Source: JACVRW01 sp963728155 (GTDB taxonomy: Bacteria; Actinomycetota; Thermoleophilia; Solirubrobacterales; Thermoleophilaceae). Taken from it: DNA of 64,000 nt. Position numbers and translations under genes: made by a program. Below the pieces are notes generated by a model. The model did no database searches. It saw only the letters and a program-made list of their open reading frames with translations, and had not been told where the DNA came from. Where the stretch lies: contig CAVSJF010000006.1 in assembly GCA_963728155.1 (NCBI GenBank), positions 310,001 to 374,000 on the forward strand, given 5' to 3'. Of this stretch, positions 46,588-55,817 are shown piece by piece; the first letter of the stretch is position 1; each line of letters opens with the position of its first letter.

Positions 46588-47291
46588 GCGACCCCGTCCG
46601 GCAGCCGCCCCTCCTCCTCCAGCTTCTCCAGGTGCGACCGCAGCGACAGCTCGGCGAAGGCGCGCAGCTCAGCCGGAGCGTCCGGCCACGCCGAGTCGAG
46701 CAGCTCGTCGTGGGTGCGCAGGCCCGCGTCGAGGGCCTCGAGCAGCCGCCGCTCGCGGTCCAGGCGGTGGGCGATGTACTCGTCGAGCTTGGCCGCCGGG
46801 TCCCACACGTAGGGGCCGTGGCCCGGGCACAGAACGTCGAGCTGGATCTCGCGCAGCCGCCGCAGCGACTCGAGGTAGGCCGACAGCGAGCCCTCGCCGG
46901 GCGCGATGAACACGCTGCCGCTGCCCAGCACGGTGTCGCCGGTGAAGCAGGCGCTCCCCGCCACCAGGCACACGCTGTCCGGGGAGTGCCCGGGCGTGGC
47001 GAGCGCCCGGAACGGGCCCACAACCTCGCCGTCCCGCGGGCAGGGTGACCGGTCAGCCCGAGCCGCTCCGCGCCCTCGGCGTGGTCGGCATGGCCGTGCG
47101 TCGAGCACCACGCCCTCCGACCTCCTCGCCCGCCGCGCGGCGCACCGCCTCGAGATGGCGCTCGTCGTCCGGCCCGGGTCGACGATCCAGCCCCCGGCCA
47201 CATAGGTGTTGGTGCCGTCGAGCGTGAGCGCCGACGGGTTGGGCGCGCGCACGCGGACGATGCCGTGCGGTTCGCGTTCGCGCGGATTCAC
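46584..47291 (-). CDS. Metallo-beta-lactamase-fold hydrolase (frameshifted)
   Basis: The protein begins PNPSALTLDGTNTYVAGGWI, the usual N-terminus of lactamase-like hydrolases of the LACTB2 type. A second frame gives DERHLEAVRRAAGEEVGG, and a third the metal motif THGHADHAEGAERLGL. The original frame then resumes with ATPGHSPDSVCLVAGSACFT, GDTVLGSGSVFI, LCPGHGPYVWDP and a C-terminal helical domain to LPDGVA. At least two shifts lie in 47,050-47,190. Expected length is about 236 residues. LACTB2-type enzymes are RNases or hydrolases; the substrate here is unknown. Confidence 0.75.
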   Translation of the reverse strand: MNPREREPHGIVRVRAPNPSALTLDGTNTYVAGGWIVDPGRTTSAISRRCAARRARRSEGVVLDARPCRPRRGRGAARADRSPCPRDGEVVGPFRALATPGHSPDSVCLVAGSACFTGDTVLGSGSVFIAPGEGSLSAYLESLRRLREIQLDVLCPGHGPYVWDPAAKLDEYIAHRLDRERRLLEALDAGLRTHDELLDSAWPDAPAELRAFAELSLRSHLEKLEEEGRLPDGVA

Positions 47292-47353
47292 GGTGAGACA
47301 GGGGCGTAGCGGTAGTCTGGGCAGTCGGTTGGGCTCGCACAACCATATGGGGC

Positions 47354-50235
47354 GTGCTGAGGGGCTCGCGCGGGATGTTCCTGCTCGCGCTGGCTTCGAT
47401 CGGCCTGGTGGCCGGCCGTCGACGTCGCGGTCGGTCGCGCGGTCCTGGTGGAGTTTCTCATCGTCGGCCCGCTGATCGCGGCCATGGGCGCCACGGTCAC
47501 CGCACGGCCATCGTCGCCGTCGTCGCCGCGGCCGTGGCGATCCCGCTCGGCCTGCCCGACGACGCGTTCGGCTCGGCCGAGCACGTCGCCGGCGACGATC
47601 GCCGTGGCCGTGGTGGGCGCCCTCGCCGTCGCCATCGCGCATCTGCGCAGCACGCGGGGACGCAACGCCGCCCGGCTCGAGGTGCAGTACGGCGTGGCCC
47701 GCGTGCTCGCCGACGCGGAGTCGATCCAGGACTCCGCGCGAGCCGCTGCTCAGGGCGATCGCCGAGCCGCTGGGCTGGGAGGTCGGACACCTGTGGGTGG
47801 TCCGCGCTGAGACGCTCGCGCTCGTCGGCTCGTGGACGGCGCCGGGAGTGACACGTACCGGAGTTCGAGGACGCTACACGCCGGCTCACCGGGGAGTCCG
47901 GGAAGGGCTTCCCGGGCCAGGCCTGGAGCAGCGGCCGTGCGCTCTTCCTGGCCGATGCCGTCGCGTCGGGACAACTTCATCCGCGCCGAGGCCGCGGCCG
48001 CGGCCGGCCTCCGCGACGGGGTCGCCTTCCCGGTCGTCGCCCGGCAGGAGTCTCGCCGTGATCGAGCTTTTCTCACGCGAGACCCGCAAGCCGGAGCCGG
48101 AGATGCTCGAGGTGACGCCGCGCTGGGCACCCTGATCGGCGAGTTCATCGAGGCGTGCGCGCCGCCGAGGCGGTCCGCCGCGAGCGAGGCCCGCAAATCG
48201 CGGTGCTCGCGTCGTCGCTCGACGCGGTGATCGTGATCGACATCACGGGCTTCGTGACCGAGTTCAACCCCGCGGCCGAGCGCATGTTCGGCCACGCGCG
48301 CGAGAACGCCATGGGGCAGCGAGATGGCCGAGCTGGTCGTCCCGCCCGAGTTGCGCGAGCGCCATCGCTCGGCGCTGCGCCGCACGTCGAGACCGGCGAG
48401 GCCACCCTCCTCGGGCCGGCGGGTCGAGCTGACCGGCATGCGCGCCGACGGCATCGGAGTTCCCGGTCGAGCTCGCGATCACCCGCATCGCCGGCGCGGA
48501 CCCGCCGCTGTTCACGGGCTACGTCCGCGACATCACCGGCGACAGCAGGCCGAGCAGGAGCGCGAGCAGCTGCTGCGCCTCGAACAGGTCGCCACGCGTG
48601 GACGCCCGGCAGGCCCGAGACCAGCTCGACGCCATCCTCAGCGGGGTCGCCGACGCCGTGACGGCCCAGGCGCCGGACGGCAGGCTGCTGTTCGCCAACG
48701 AGGCTGCGGTCGAGCTGCTGGGCTTCGACTCGAGCGAGGCGCTGCTGTCCGCGGCGCCGGCGGAGATCATGGCCCGCTTCGAGATCCTCGACGAGCAGGG
48801 CAGGCCGTTCCCACTGGAGGAGCTCCCGGGCCGGCGTGCGCTCGTGCTGGGAGCGGGCGCAGGCCGTGGTGCGCTTTCGCGAACGTGCGGTCGGGTGACG
48901 AGCGCTGGTCGGCGGTCAAGGCAGCGCCGATCCGCGACGGCGACGGCGCGGTGACGATGGCGATCAACGTGATCGAGGACATCACCGAGCACAAGCGAGC
49001 CGAGCTGGCGCAGCGGCTCCTGGCCGAGAGCAGGGCGCGTGCTCGCGCCTCTCTCGACCCTGAAGGGTGCTGCGCGCAGGTGGCGGACCTCGCGATCCCC
49101 AGCTCGCCGACTGGCTGCTTCATCGACCTCGCTGGACGGCGCGGGCGATCGACCGAGTGGCAGTAGCGCACGCGGACCCAGCGCGCCTGCGCGTGGCGCA
49201 GGATCTCTACCGCGCTGCGCCCCCGGCGAGAAACGCGCCTCTGGGCGTTCCGAACGTGATGCGGACGGCTCGCGCGGAACTGCACCGCGAGCTCCCGGAG
49301 GAGCTCGAAGCCGCGCCCCGACGAAGCGCACCGCCGACTTCCGCCTCGGGCGCGCTACGGGGATGCGCTCGGCGATCGTGGCGCCGATGGCCGCACGCGG
49401 CCGCGCGTTCGGCGCGATGACGCTCGCCACGAGCCGCGGCGGCCGGCGCTTCGACGAGCAGGACCTCGAGCTCGCGGAGGAGCTGGGCCGGCGCTGGGCG
49501 CCGCGACTCGACAACGCGCGGCTGTTCTCCGAGCGAGCCCACATAGCGCAGACGCTCCAGCAGAGCCTGCTGCCGGCCGAGCTGCCCGACATCCCCGGGC
49601 ATCGACATGGCGGCGCGGTTTCGCCCCAGCGGCGAGGGCAACGAGGTGGGAGGCGACTTCTACGACCTCTTCCAGACCGGGGCGCACGGCTGGACGGTGG
49701 TGATGGGCGACGTGTGCGGCAAGGGACCCGACGCCGCCGCCGTGACGGCTCTCGCGCGCTACACGCTGCGCGCCGTCGCAATGCGCGAACGGCGCCGAGC
49801 CGAAGCCTCGAGCTGCTCAACGAGGCGCTCCTGCGCCAGCGCGACGACCTCCGCTTCTGCACCGTCGCCTACGCCCACCTCGAGCCCTCGGACCAGGGGG
49901 CCCGGGTCATATGCGCGGTTGGAGGGCACCCCCTCCCCCTCCTCGTGCGCAGCCACGGCGAAGTGGAGCCCGTGGGCATGCCGGGCAGCCTGATCGGGAT
50001 CCTTCCCGACCCGGACATCGAGGATCACTCGGCATCGCTCTATCCCGGCGATGCCCTGGTCTTCTACACCGATGGCGTGACCGAAGACGTCGAGGGCCTT
50101 GCGCACCTGCTCGCGGCCTGCGCGGGCGAGGAGGCGGACGACATCGCGGCCCGGGTGGAGAACGCCGCGCTCAGCGCTTCCAATGGCACCCCGCGGGACG
50201 ATGTGGCCGTGCTGGTTCTCCGCGTCGCGGGCTAG
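47354..50235 (+). CDS. SpoIIE-type PP2C phosphatase with GAF and PAS sensor domains (many frameshifts)
   Basis: Order of pieces: a membrane segment (MFLLALASIGLVAG, LIVGPLIAAMGA, AVAVVGALAVAIAHL); a GAF domain (IAEPLGWEVGHLWVVRAETL); PAS 1 (QIAVLASSLDAVIVIDITGF, FNPAAERMFGHA); PAS 2 (DQLDAILSGVADAVTAQAPD, LLFANEAAVELLGF); a second GAF (FGAMTLATSRGGRRF, LEEAAPRD-like); then SpoIIE phosphatase (EVGGDFYDLFQTGAHGWTVV, MGDVCGKGPDAAAVTALARY, DDVAVLVLR). At least eight single-base shifts interrupt it between 47.4 and 49.8 kb. The family dephosphorylates anti-anti-sigma factors; an RsbW-like kinase gene follows. About 960 residues if repaired. Confidence 0.78.
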
Positions 50236-50287
50236 CCCAGAACCCCGGATGTTGCCCCGGACCGAACTTCGGGTAAATCCGGGGCGG

Positions 50288-50689
50288 ATGATCCCGGGGA
50301 CGGACCGCGGCGTCGAGGACGGGATGACCCTGCGCCTGCAGGGCAATCCCGAAGCGGCCGCACACGCACGCCACGCCTTGACGCGCCTGCGCTCGGACAT
50401 CGACTCGCCGCTGATGGAGACGCTGCGCCTGCTGGTGACCGAGCTGGTAACCAACAGCGTCACACATGGCGGGGCCGAGAGCGTGGTGCTGAAGGTGCTC
50501 GTGGGCCGCGCGGCCGTGCTCACCGAGGTGACCGACGAGGGCCCGGGCTTCGATCCGGCCAAGGCCGGTAAGCCGAGCCCCGATCGCCCCGGCTGGGGCC
50601 TGTTCCTGGTGGAGCGGCTCGCCCACCGTTGGGGCGTGCATCACGAGGAACGCTGCACCAAGGTCTGGTTCGAGCTGCTGCGCAGCTGA
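50288..50689 (+). CDS. RsbW/SpoIIAB-like ATP-binding anti-sigma kinase
   Basis: This is a HATPase_c protein of about 133 residues with N-box TELVTNSVTHGGAE, G1 DEGPGFDP and G2 GWGLFLVERLAHRWGVHH. It has no dimerisation His-kinase region, so it is of the serine-kinase anti-sigma type used in partner switching. It lies 52 bp after the SpoIIE-type phosphatase, the expected antagonist. The start is uncertain: ATG at 50249, 50288 (GGGGCGG just upstream) or 50324 (GAGG upstream) are all in frame. No anti-anti-sigma (STAS) gene is adjacent. Confidence 0.85.
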   Translation: MIPGTDRGVEDGMTLRLQGNPEAAAHARHALTRLRSDIDSPLMETLRLLVTELVTNSVTHGGAESVVLKVLVGRAAVLTEVTDEGPGFDPAKAGKPSPDRPGWGLFLVERLAHRWGVHHEERCTKVWFELLRS

Positions 50690-50697
50690 ACGGAGCC

Positions 50698-51609
50698 TCA
50701 GAGCCGCAGCTGCTCCTCGCCCGCCGGGGCCTGGCCAAGCAGCGAGCGGAAGCGCTGCGCCGCGGTCGGCGCGTCGTCGCCGCGGTTGTTGTTGAACGCC
50801 ACGTGCACCTCGCCGGCTTGCTCGGCCATGGCCTCGACGCGGCGGGCCACCTCGCTCAGCTCGTCCTCCTCGTAGCGCCACCCGAAGCGCTCGGCCACGG
50901 AGTTGCCCTTGATGTAGCCGTCCGCGTTGCGCCCGTGCAGCCGCAGGTACGCGACGTCGTCGCGGGTCACGGCGTCGAGGCCCGAGGGCATGATCGAGAA
51001 GTGCTCGGCGGGCGGCGCGTCGACGCACACGTAGGCCACGTCACGGTCGGCGAACCACGCGAGCGTCCCTTCGCGGCGCTCGTCGTCGACCCAGCCGCGA
51101 TTGCGCAGCTCCAGCGCAACGCCCTGCACGGCCAGCGCACCGACCAGATCGTCGAGCTCCTCGAGCCGGTGCTTTCGCGGCGAGAAGGCGGGCGTCAGCT
51201 GCAGGAGGAAGGACCCGAGCTTCCCGGCCTCGGCCAGCGGAGCGGTCTCCTCCAGTAGCCGGCTCGCCAGCGCGGCCTCCAGCTCGGGTGTGAGGCGCAC
51301 CCGACCGCGATCGCTGGTCTCCGCCCGCTCGCGAAGGTCCGGGGGCAGGGAGTCGAGCGGCGCCCAGTGGCGCGACAGCAACCGGTGGGCCTTCACGTCG
51401 AACACGAAACCGTCCGGCGTCTGCTCGGCCCACCTGTGCACGGTGGTGCGATCGGGCACGGCGTAGAAGCTCGAATTGAGCTCGACGTACCCGAAGCGCT
51501 CCGCGTACCAGGAGAGCCGCTCGCCAGCCGCCATCTTGGGCGGATACCACTCCTTTACGAAGCCCGGGTCGGCCCAGCTCGAGGTTCCCACCAGAATCTT
51601 GCCCGCCAC
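50698..51609 (-). CDS. DUF72 (YecE-like) protein
   Basis: This 303-residue protein is a DUF72 TIM-barrel: ILVGTSSWADPGFVKEWYPP at the start, FGYVELNSSFYAVPDRTTVH and FVFDVKAHRLLSRH, then LQLTPAFSPRKHRLEELDDL, VALELRNRGWVDD, YLRLHGRNADGYI and HVAFNNNRGDDAPT. The family is widespread, resembles endonuclease IV-like barrels and has no firm function. TACGGT lies 6 bases before the GTG start, in a 28-bp divergent gap shared with the M48 peptidase gene. Confidence 0.9.
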   Translation of the reverse strand: MAGKILVGTSSWADPGFVKEWYPPKMAAGERLSWYAERFGYVELNSSFYAVPDRTTVHRWAEQTPDGFVFDVKAHRLLSRHWAPLDSLPPDLRERAETSDRGRVRLTPELEAALASRLLEETAPLAEAGKLGSFLLQLTPAFSPRKHRLEELDDLVGALAVQGVALELRNRGWVDDERREGTLAWFADRDVAYVCVDAPPAEHFSIMPSGLDAVTRDDVAYLRLHGRNADGYIKGNSVAERFGWRYEEDELSEVARRVEAMAEQAGEVHVAFNNNRGDDAPTAAQRFRSLLGQAPAGEEQLRL

Positions 51610-51637
51610 CCGACCACCGTACCCCTAGGCTGAGCTC

Positions 51638-52636
51638 ATGACCGTTCCCGAAGCCGCCTGGAAACTCGAGGGCATCTCGTCGCGGGCCTACCAGCATCCC
51701 GCCGACCGCGCCGCCACGGCCACACTGGCCAAGGTGCCATACCTCGACCAGGTCGTGCGCAAGCTGGTCTCGCTGGGCTACGAGCGCGCTCTGCGGGCCG
51801 CCTCGCTGGGGCGGCGGTGCGGCTCGGGCAGGAGCAGCTACCGCACGTCTGGGTGCTGCACCGGCAGGTGTTCAACACGCTCGACATGGGGTCGGTGCCC
51901 GATCTGTACCTGACCCACTTCCCACGGCCAACGCCTACGCCATCGGGACCGAGCGCCCCATCGTCGTGCTCAACTCCGAGCTGGTGCGCATCCTCGACGA
52001 CGAGGGCCAGCGGGTGGTGCTGGCCCACGAGGCGGCCCACATCCAGTCCGACCACGTGCTCTACCGGACCGCGCTGCCCATCCTGATGCAGATCGGCTCC
52101 GCCGCCCGCCTGCCCTTCCTCGCCGGGTTGCCGCTGCTGGCCATCCGCATGGCCCTGCTCGAGTGGTCGCGGGCCGCCGAGCTGTCCTGCGACCGCGCGG
52201 CCGCCCTGGTCACCCGTGACCCGCAGGCGGTGTGTCGCTCCCTCATGGTGATCGCGGCGGGCGAGGCCGCCGAGGACCTCAACCTCGACGCGTTCATCGC
52301 CCAGGGCATGGATTACGAGGTCAAGGGCTCGGGAATCGAGCGCCTGACCAAGCTGATGCAGGATCTGAACGTGACCCATCCCATGCCCGTCCGCCGGGTG
52401 CGGCTGCTGCTCGACTGGGTGCGCGAGGGCGACTACGACCGCATGGTCCGCGGCGACTATCTACGCCGTGGCGAGGAGGCCTCCGCGCGCGAGGAGACGG
52501 ACGCGGCCGGCGCCTTCTACGCCGACCGCGTGGGCAACGCGATCAGTCCGCCGGAGGATCCGCCGCCGAGGTCGGCCAGCAGCTCGGCGACTGGCTCAAG
52601 CGCGTGCGTGGCGGTGAGGGCGGCGAAGACCGCTAG
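51638..52636 (+). CDS. M48-family membrane metallopeptidase (frameshifted)
   Basis: The zinc site HEAAHIQSDH is complete, followed by a membrane helix pair (ALPILMQIGSAARLPFLAGL, PLLAIRMALLEW) and RAAELSCDRAAALV with the third ligand Glu, typical of HtpX-like peptidases. The N-terminal 60 residues are in one frame, LGQEQLPHVWVLHRQVFNTL in another, the catalytic core in a third, and the tail (VGQQLGDWLKRVRGG) returns to the second. Shifts lie near 51,810, 51,925 and 52,555. Joined length is about 333. TAGGCT sits 6 bases before the ATG. Confidence 0.85.
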
Positions 52637-52685
52637 CTCCGACGCTCCCGTTTGTCAACACTCAGATAGGGGAAGGCGGGGACGT

Positions 52686-52919
52686 GTGAGAGACCCAGAA
52701 ACTTCCGAAGCAGGGGTAACGATCACCCCATACCGCGACGGCCCGTTGATCGTACGCGGACCCGTACAGCTACAGGACATGCACGGGCGACCGATCGCGG
52801 TCGACCGCGAGACGGTGGCATTGTGCCGGTGCGGCAAGTCGCGCATCCGCCCACTCTGCGACGGCACACACAAGCTCATCCGCTTTCAAGCGCCGAGCGA
52901 GCGGGAAGAGCGCGCGTAG
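52686..52919 (+). CDS. CDGSH-type iron-sulfur protein
   Basis: This 77-residue protein has one CDGSH-like [2Fe-2S] motif, CRCGKSRIRPLCDGTHKLIR (C-x-C...C-D-G-x-H), with the three Cys and one His ligands. The N-terminus resembles the MitoNEET-like bacterial family that starts with ITPYRDGPLIVRGPVQLQD. It probably carries or senses electrons or Fe-S state. The GTG start at 52686 has a GGGGAAGG site upstream. It opens the redox gene island that follows. Confidence 0.88.
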   Translation: MRDPETSEAGVTITPYRDGPLIVRGPVQLQDMHGRPIAVDRETVALCRCGKSRIRPLCDGTHKLIRFQAPSEREERA

Positions 52920-52926
52920 CGTTCGG

Positions 52927-53928
52927 CTAGGCGGCCACGGCCATGCCGCGGAGCGAGCTGGAGCCTGCCTGCCACGCGTCGAGCACTCGTCCTGCCCAGG
53001 CGGCCTCAACGCGGGTCAGCGCTCGCGCACCCCACAGGATGTCGGGGCCGAGCTCTGGCTGCTGACGCGCCAGTCCGCCGGCGAGGTCGACAGCGGCGAT
53101 GTTCTCGTGCACGGCGTCGGCCACAACGTGCTCGTCGAAGAATGCCGACGCCTCGAGTGCCGAAGCCCAGTCGCCGCAACCCGTTGGCATATCGACGGTT
53201 CGGTATTGAGGAGGTCATCTCAAACAGCGCGAGGTGACCTACGATCGCTCCGCGCCAGCGCCGGTGCAGTCCCAGCAGCGACATCAGGTTCACCGTCGCC
53301 AGCGTCGTCGCGGGGATCTGGTCGAGGTAGGCGCCCGGCGTTGAGTCGAGCCCCAGAGCCTCCATCGACCGGGCGAACATCGCCGCGTGCATCCGGTCGG
53401 GACGCCCCCGCCGTACTCGTCGGCCTGAATCTCCACCAACGCCGCCTTCGGCGGTCCGCTCAGACGCGGTAGCGCCCACGAATGTGGATCGGCCTCCTTG
53501 AGCTGGTACGCGGAACGGTGGATCATGAACTCGCCCACCTGCTCGACCCCGGCCGTCCGCTCGACATAGGAGGAGAGGGAGGGCCCGTCGTCCGCGTCGG
53601 CGATCGCCCGCAGCGCAAGGTCCATCTCGTCGGCCGGCGCGCCGTCGAGCGGCGCTCCGACGAGGTCGAACAGCGCCCGCTCGAACGCCGCTTCCATCTC
53701 GGCACGCGCTTGGAGCAGGACAAGACTCCACTCCCAGCGGTCCGAAACACCTGGGAGACCGCCGTAGTGCAGTTCGTAGCAGCAGTAGAGCGCCAGCTGC
53801 AGGTCCTCATCGTCGAGCGAGCACGTCCGCGCGATCGGGGGCCGCGCCGGCACCGGTTCGTCCGGCGAACGACCGAGCGCGTCGAAAAGCCAGCCGCTGA
53901 TCTCGCCTCTCGCTGAAGGAAGCCCCAC
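52927..53928 (-). CDS. Iron-containing redox enzyme, haem-oxygenase-like fold (frameshifted)
   Basis: All-helical protein of about 333 residues. LYCCYELHYGGLPGVSDRWE and HRSAYQLKEADPHSWALPRL match the start, and EIQADEYGGG, MHAAMFARSMEALGLDSTPG, NLMSLLGLHRRWRGAIVGHL and FFDEHVVADAVHENIAAVDL supply the Glu/His metal ligands of the haem-oxygenase-like diiron family (Haem_oxygenas_2). Two frame changes fall near 53,405 and 53,190. Known relatives include diiron oxidases and CADD-like enzymes. It is convergent with the CDGSH gene and co-oriented with the ligase behind it. Confidence 0.8.
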
Positions 53929-53971
53929 CGTCGGTGCCTCCTACCCCCTGCCGGTCGGGCAAACCACGCGC

Positions 53972-55080
53972 TCAGTCGCAAAAGCGATCGGCGAGCCACC
54001 GTGCGAGACCGACCGCGCCCTCGCGGGCGACCACGTCTCGCTGGACCAGAGCGCCGTTGCGCTCGACGAGCCGGCGGGCGCGCTCGATCTCGGCCGCGCT
54101 CGAGAACCGATCGGCGACGGGCTCGAGTTCGATCCAGGAGCGCATGAAGGCATTGGCGGGTCGGCCGCCGCTCGCCCGTATCGAGGTCCGCGAGCGTGCC
54201 TTCCACGCCGTGGCGGCACGCCGACCAACGGTTCTCCTCGATGCGCCAGCGGGCGGGTCGTCCACGCTGTCGCCGGCATGGTGACGCTCAGCCAGCAATA
54301 CCACCAAAGCGTGCGCGACAGCCGCCACAGCGCCGGCATCGGCGAGCGAGGTCTGGGCATCCGGCACGCGCAGCTCGAGCGTGCCGTAGCGAGGATGAGG
54401 TCGCAGCTCCCACCACCACGACCCCGCGTCGGGAACGACACCGGCGCGGCACCCCACCTCAGCTCGCCGGCCAGCTCGTCCCAGCTTTTCAAGTGAGGCG
54501 GGATTCCCTGCCGGGGCAGCAGCTCCGAGATCTTGGGCCTGACGGCGGCGAGCCCGGTCAGGCGTCCCTGATAGACGGGGGAGTTCGCGGCGAGCGCGGC
54601 GAGCTCGGGAAGATGCCCCCGCAAGCCGTTGTAGACCGCCAACGTGCGGGCGGCGCCGCCTACCGCCACGTGGATCTGCAGGGCGCACACCAGCTGGCTT
54701 CGAGCAATGATGCCGTATTCGCTCGCAGTCGGGTCGTAGCGCGAACCCGAGTTGAGGCGCCCCTCGACGGCACTGAACGGGTGCACCCCCGCCACAGCCG
54801 GGCGTACATGACCCTCGCTCGCCTCCAGCAACCTTGCTCGGCTGGCGGCGAGATCGCGCATCGCGGAGGGCACGTCCCGGTGCGGAGGCGTGGTGATCTC
54901 CAGTTGCGACGCCGGCAACTCGAGCTTGAAGGTGGGACTACGTTCCAGTCGCTCCAGCAGCTCCGGTGCGCGGTCCGACAGCTCGAGGGTCCGCGGCTCG
55001 AGCAGCATGATCTCCTCCTCCAGCCCGACGGTGAAGGCGACCGGCGCGTCGAACGTCGCTGCGAGGTCGTTGCCCGTCAC
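53972..55080 (-). CDS. Glutamate-cysteine ligase, GCS2/YbdK type (frameshifted)
   Basis: Carboxylate-amine ligase of about 370 residues. FTVGLEEEIMLLEPRTLELS is the usual start, and LEITTPPHRDVPSAMRDLAA, VHPFSAVEGRLNSGSRYDPT and ALQIHVAVGGAARTLAVYNG match the GCS2 catalytic core. A later frame gives WWELRPHPRYGTLELRVPDA with Glu/Arg motifs. Shifts lie near 54,420, 54,240 and 54,150. YbdK enzymes make gamma-glutamylcysteine in vitro; in Actinobacteria relatives feed mycothiol-linked or ergothioneine-type thiols. The GTG start diverges from the methyltransferase gene. Confidence 0.82.
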
Positions 55081-55092
55081 GGTTTCAACGTT

Positions 55093-55113
55093 CCAGCTTG
55101 GGAAACAAGCTGG
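55093..55113. promoter_or_regulatory. Palindrome between GCS2 and methyltransferase genes
   Basis: CCAGCTTG-GGAAA-CAAGCTGG has perfect 8-bp arms and lies in the 35-bp gap between the divergent GCS2 (start 55080) and methyltransferase (start about 55116) genes. It is placed to act on both promoters. The regulator is unknown. Confidence 0.5.
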
Positions 55114-55115
55114 GG

Positions 55116-55817
55116 GTGCGGCTGCTGCGGATCCCGGGTGTCTTCGCTCCGATCAGCGACACCCGGCTGCTCGCGGAGTGTATGCGCCGCGAGCTTCGCC
55201 CCGGCGACGCGGTCGCCGACATCTGCACCGGCAGCGGCGCCCTCGCGGTGCTCGCCGCACTGGCGGGCGCCGGACGCGTGACGGCAATCGACATATCCCG
55301 ACGAGCGGTGCTCGCGGCGAGACTCAACGCCCGACTCAACGGCGTCTCACTGCGCTCCCTCCGCGGAGACCTCTTCGACCCGCTGGGAGGCGAGCAGCTT
55401 GATCTGATCGTCAGCAACCCGCCGTATGTACCCACCCCCACGGACGCCATTCCCACACGTGGGCGGGCAAGGGCGTGGGACGCGGGCCGCGACGGGCGCA
55501 TGCTGCTGGACCGCATCTGCACCCAAGCGTCGCGGTACCTGGCGCCCGGTGGGACATTGCTCGTCGTGCAATCGCACGTGTGCGACACCCAGCTGACGCT
55601 CGACCAACTGACATCTGGAGGCCTGGCTGCGGACATCGCGGCCTCACGAGTTGGCCCGCTGGGACCGCTGCTCGCGGAGCGAGCCGAATGGCTCCAACGA
55701 GATGGTCGCCTTCAACCGGGCGTCGATGAGGAGGAGCTCGTGGTGATAAGGGCGCGGCGCCCTTGCGCGCACGTTGGTACGCGCGTGGGTAGCTCGGACA
55801 CGCGCGTGCTGGCTTAG
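55116..55817 (+). CDS. Class I SAM methyltransferase (HemK/PrmC-like)
   Basis: This protein of about 233 residues has the SAM motif VADICTGSGALAVLAAL, AIDISRRAVLAARLNARLNG and the NPPYVPTP catalytic motif of N-methyltransferases such as PrmC. There is no N-terminal release-factor-binding domain, so it differs from true PrmC. A GTG at 55116 is preferred, because the alternative TTG at 55098 lies within the palindrome. The product is unknown; relatives methylate proteins or RNA or are small-molecule methylases. It converges with the FAD-Rieske gene. Confidence 0.82.
   Translation: MRLLRIPGVFAPISDTRLLAECMRRELRPGDAVADICTGSGALAVLAALAGAGRVTAIDISRRAVLAARLNARLNGVSLRSLRGDLFDPLGGEQLDLIVSNPPYVPTPTDAIPTRGRARAWDAGRDGRMLLDRICTQASRYLAPGGTLLVVQSHVCDTQLTLDQLTSGGLAADIAASRVGPLGPLLAERAEWLQRDGRLQPGVDEEELVVIRARRPCAHVGTRVGSSDTRVLA

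Noticed and set aside
51966..52919. An M48 peptidase fused to a CDGSH domain
   Set aside because: The peptidase tail continues in another frame to a stop at 52636, and the CDGSH gene has its own GTG and ribosome site.
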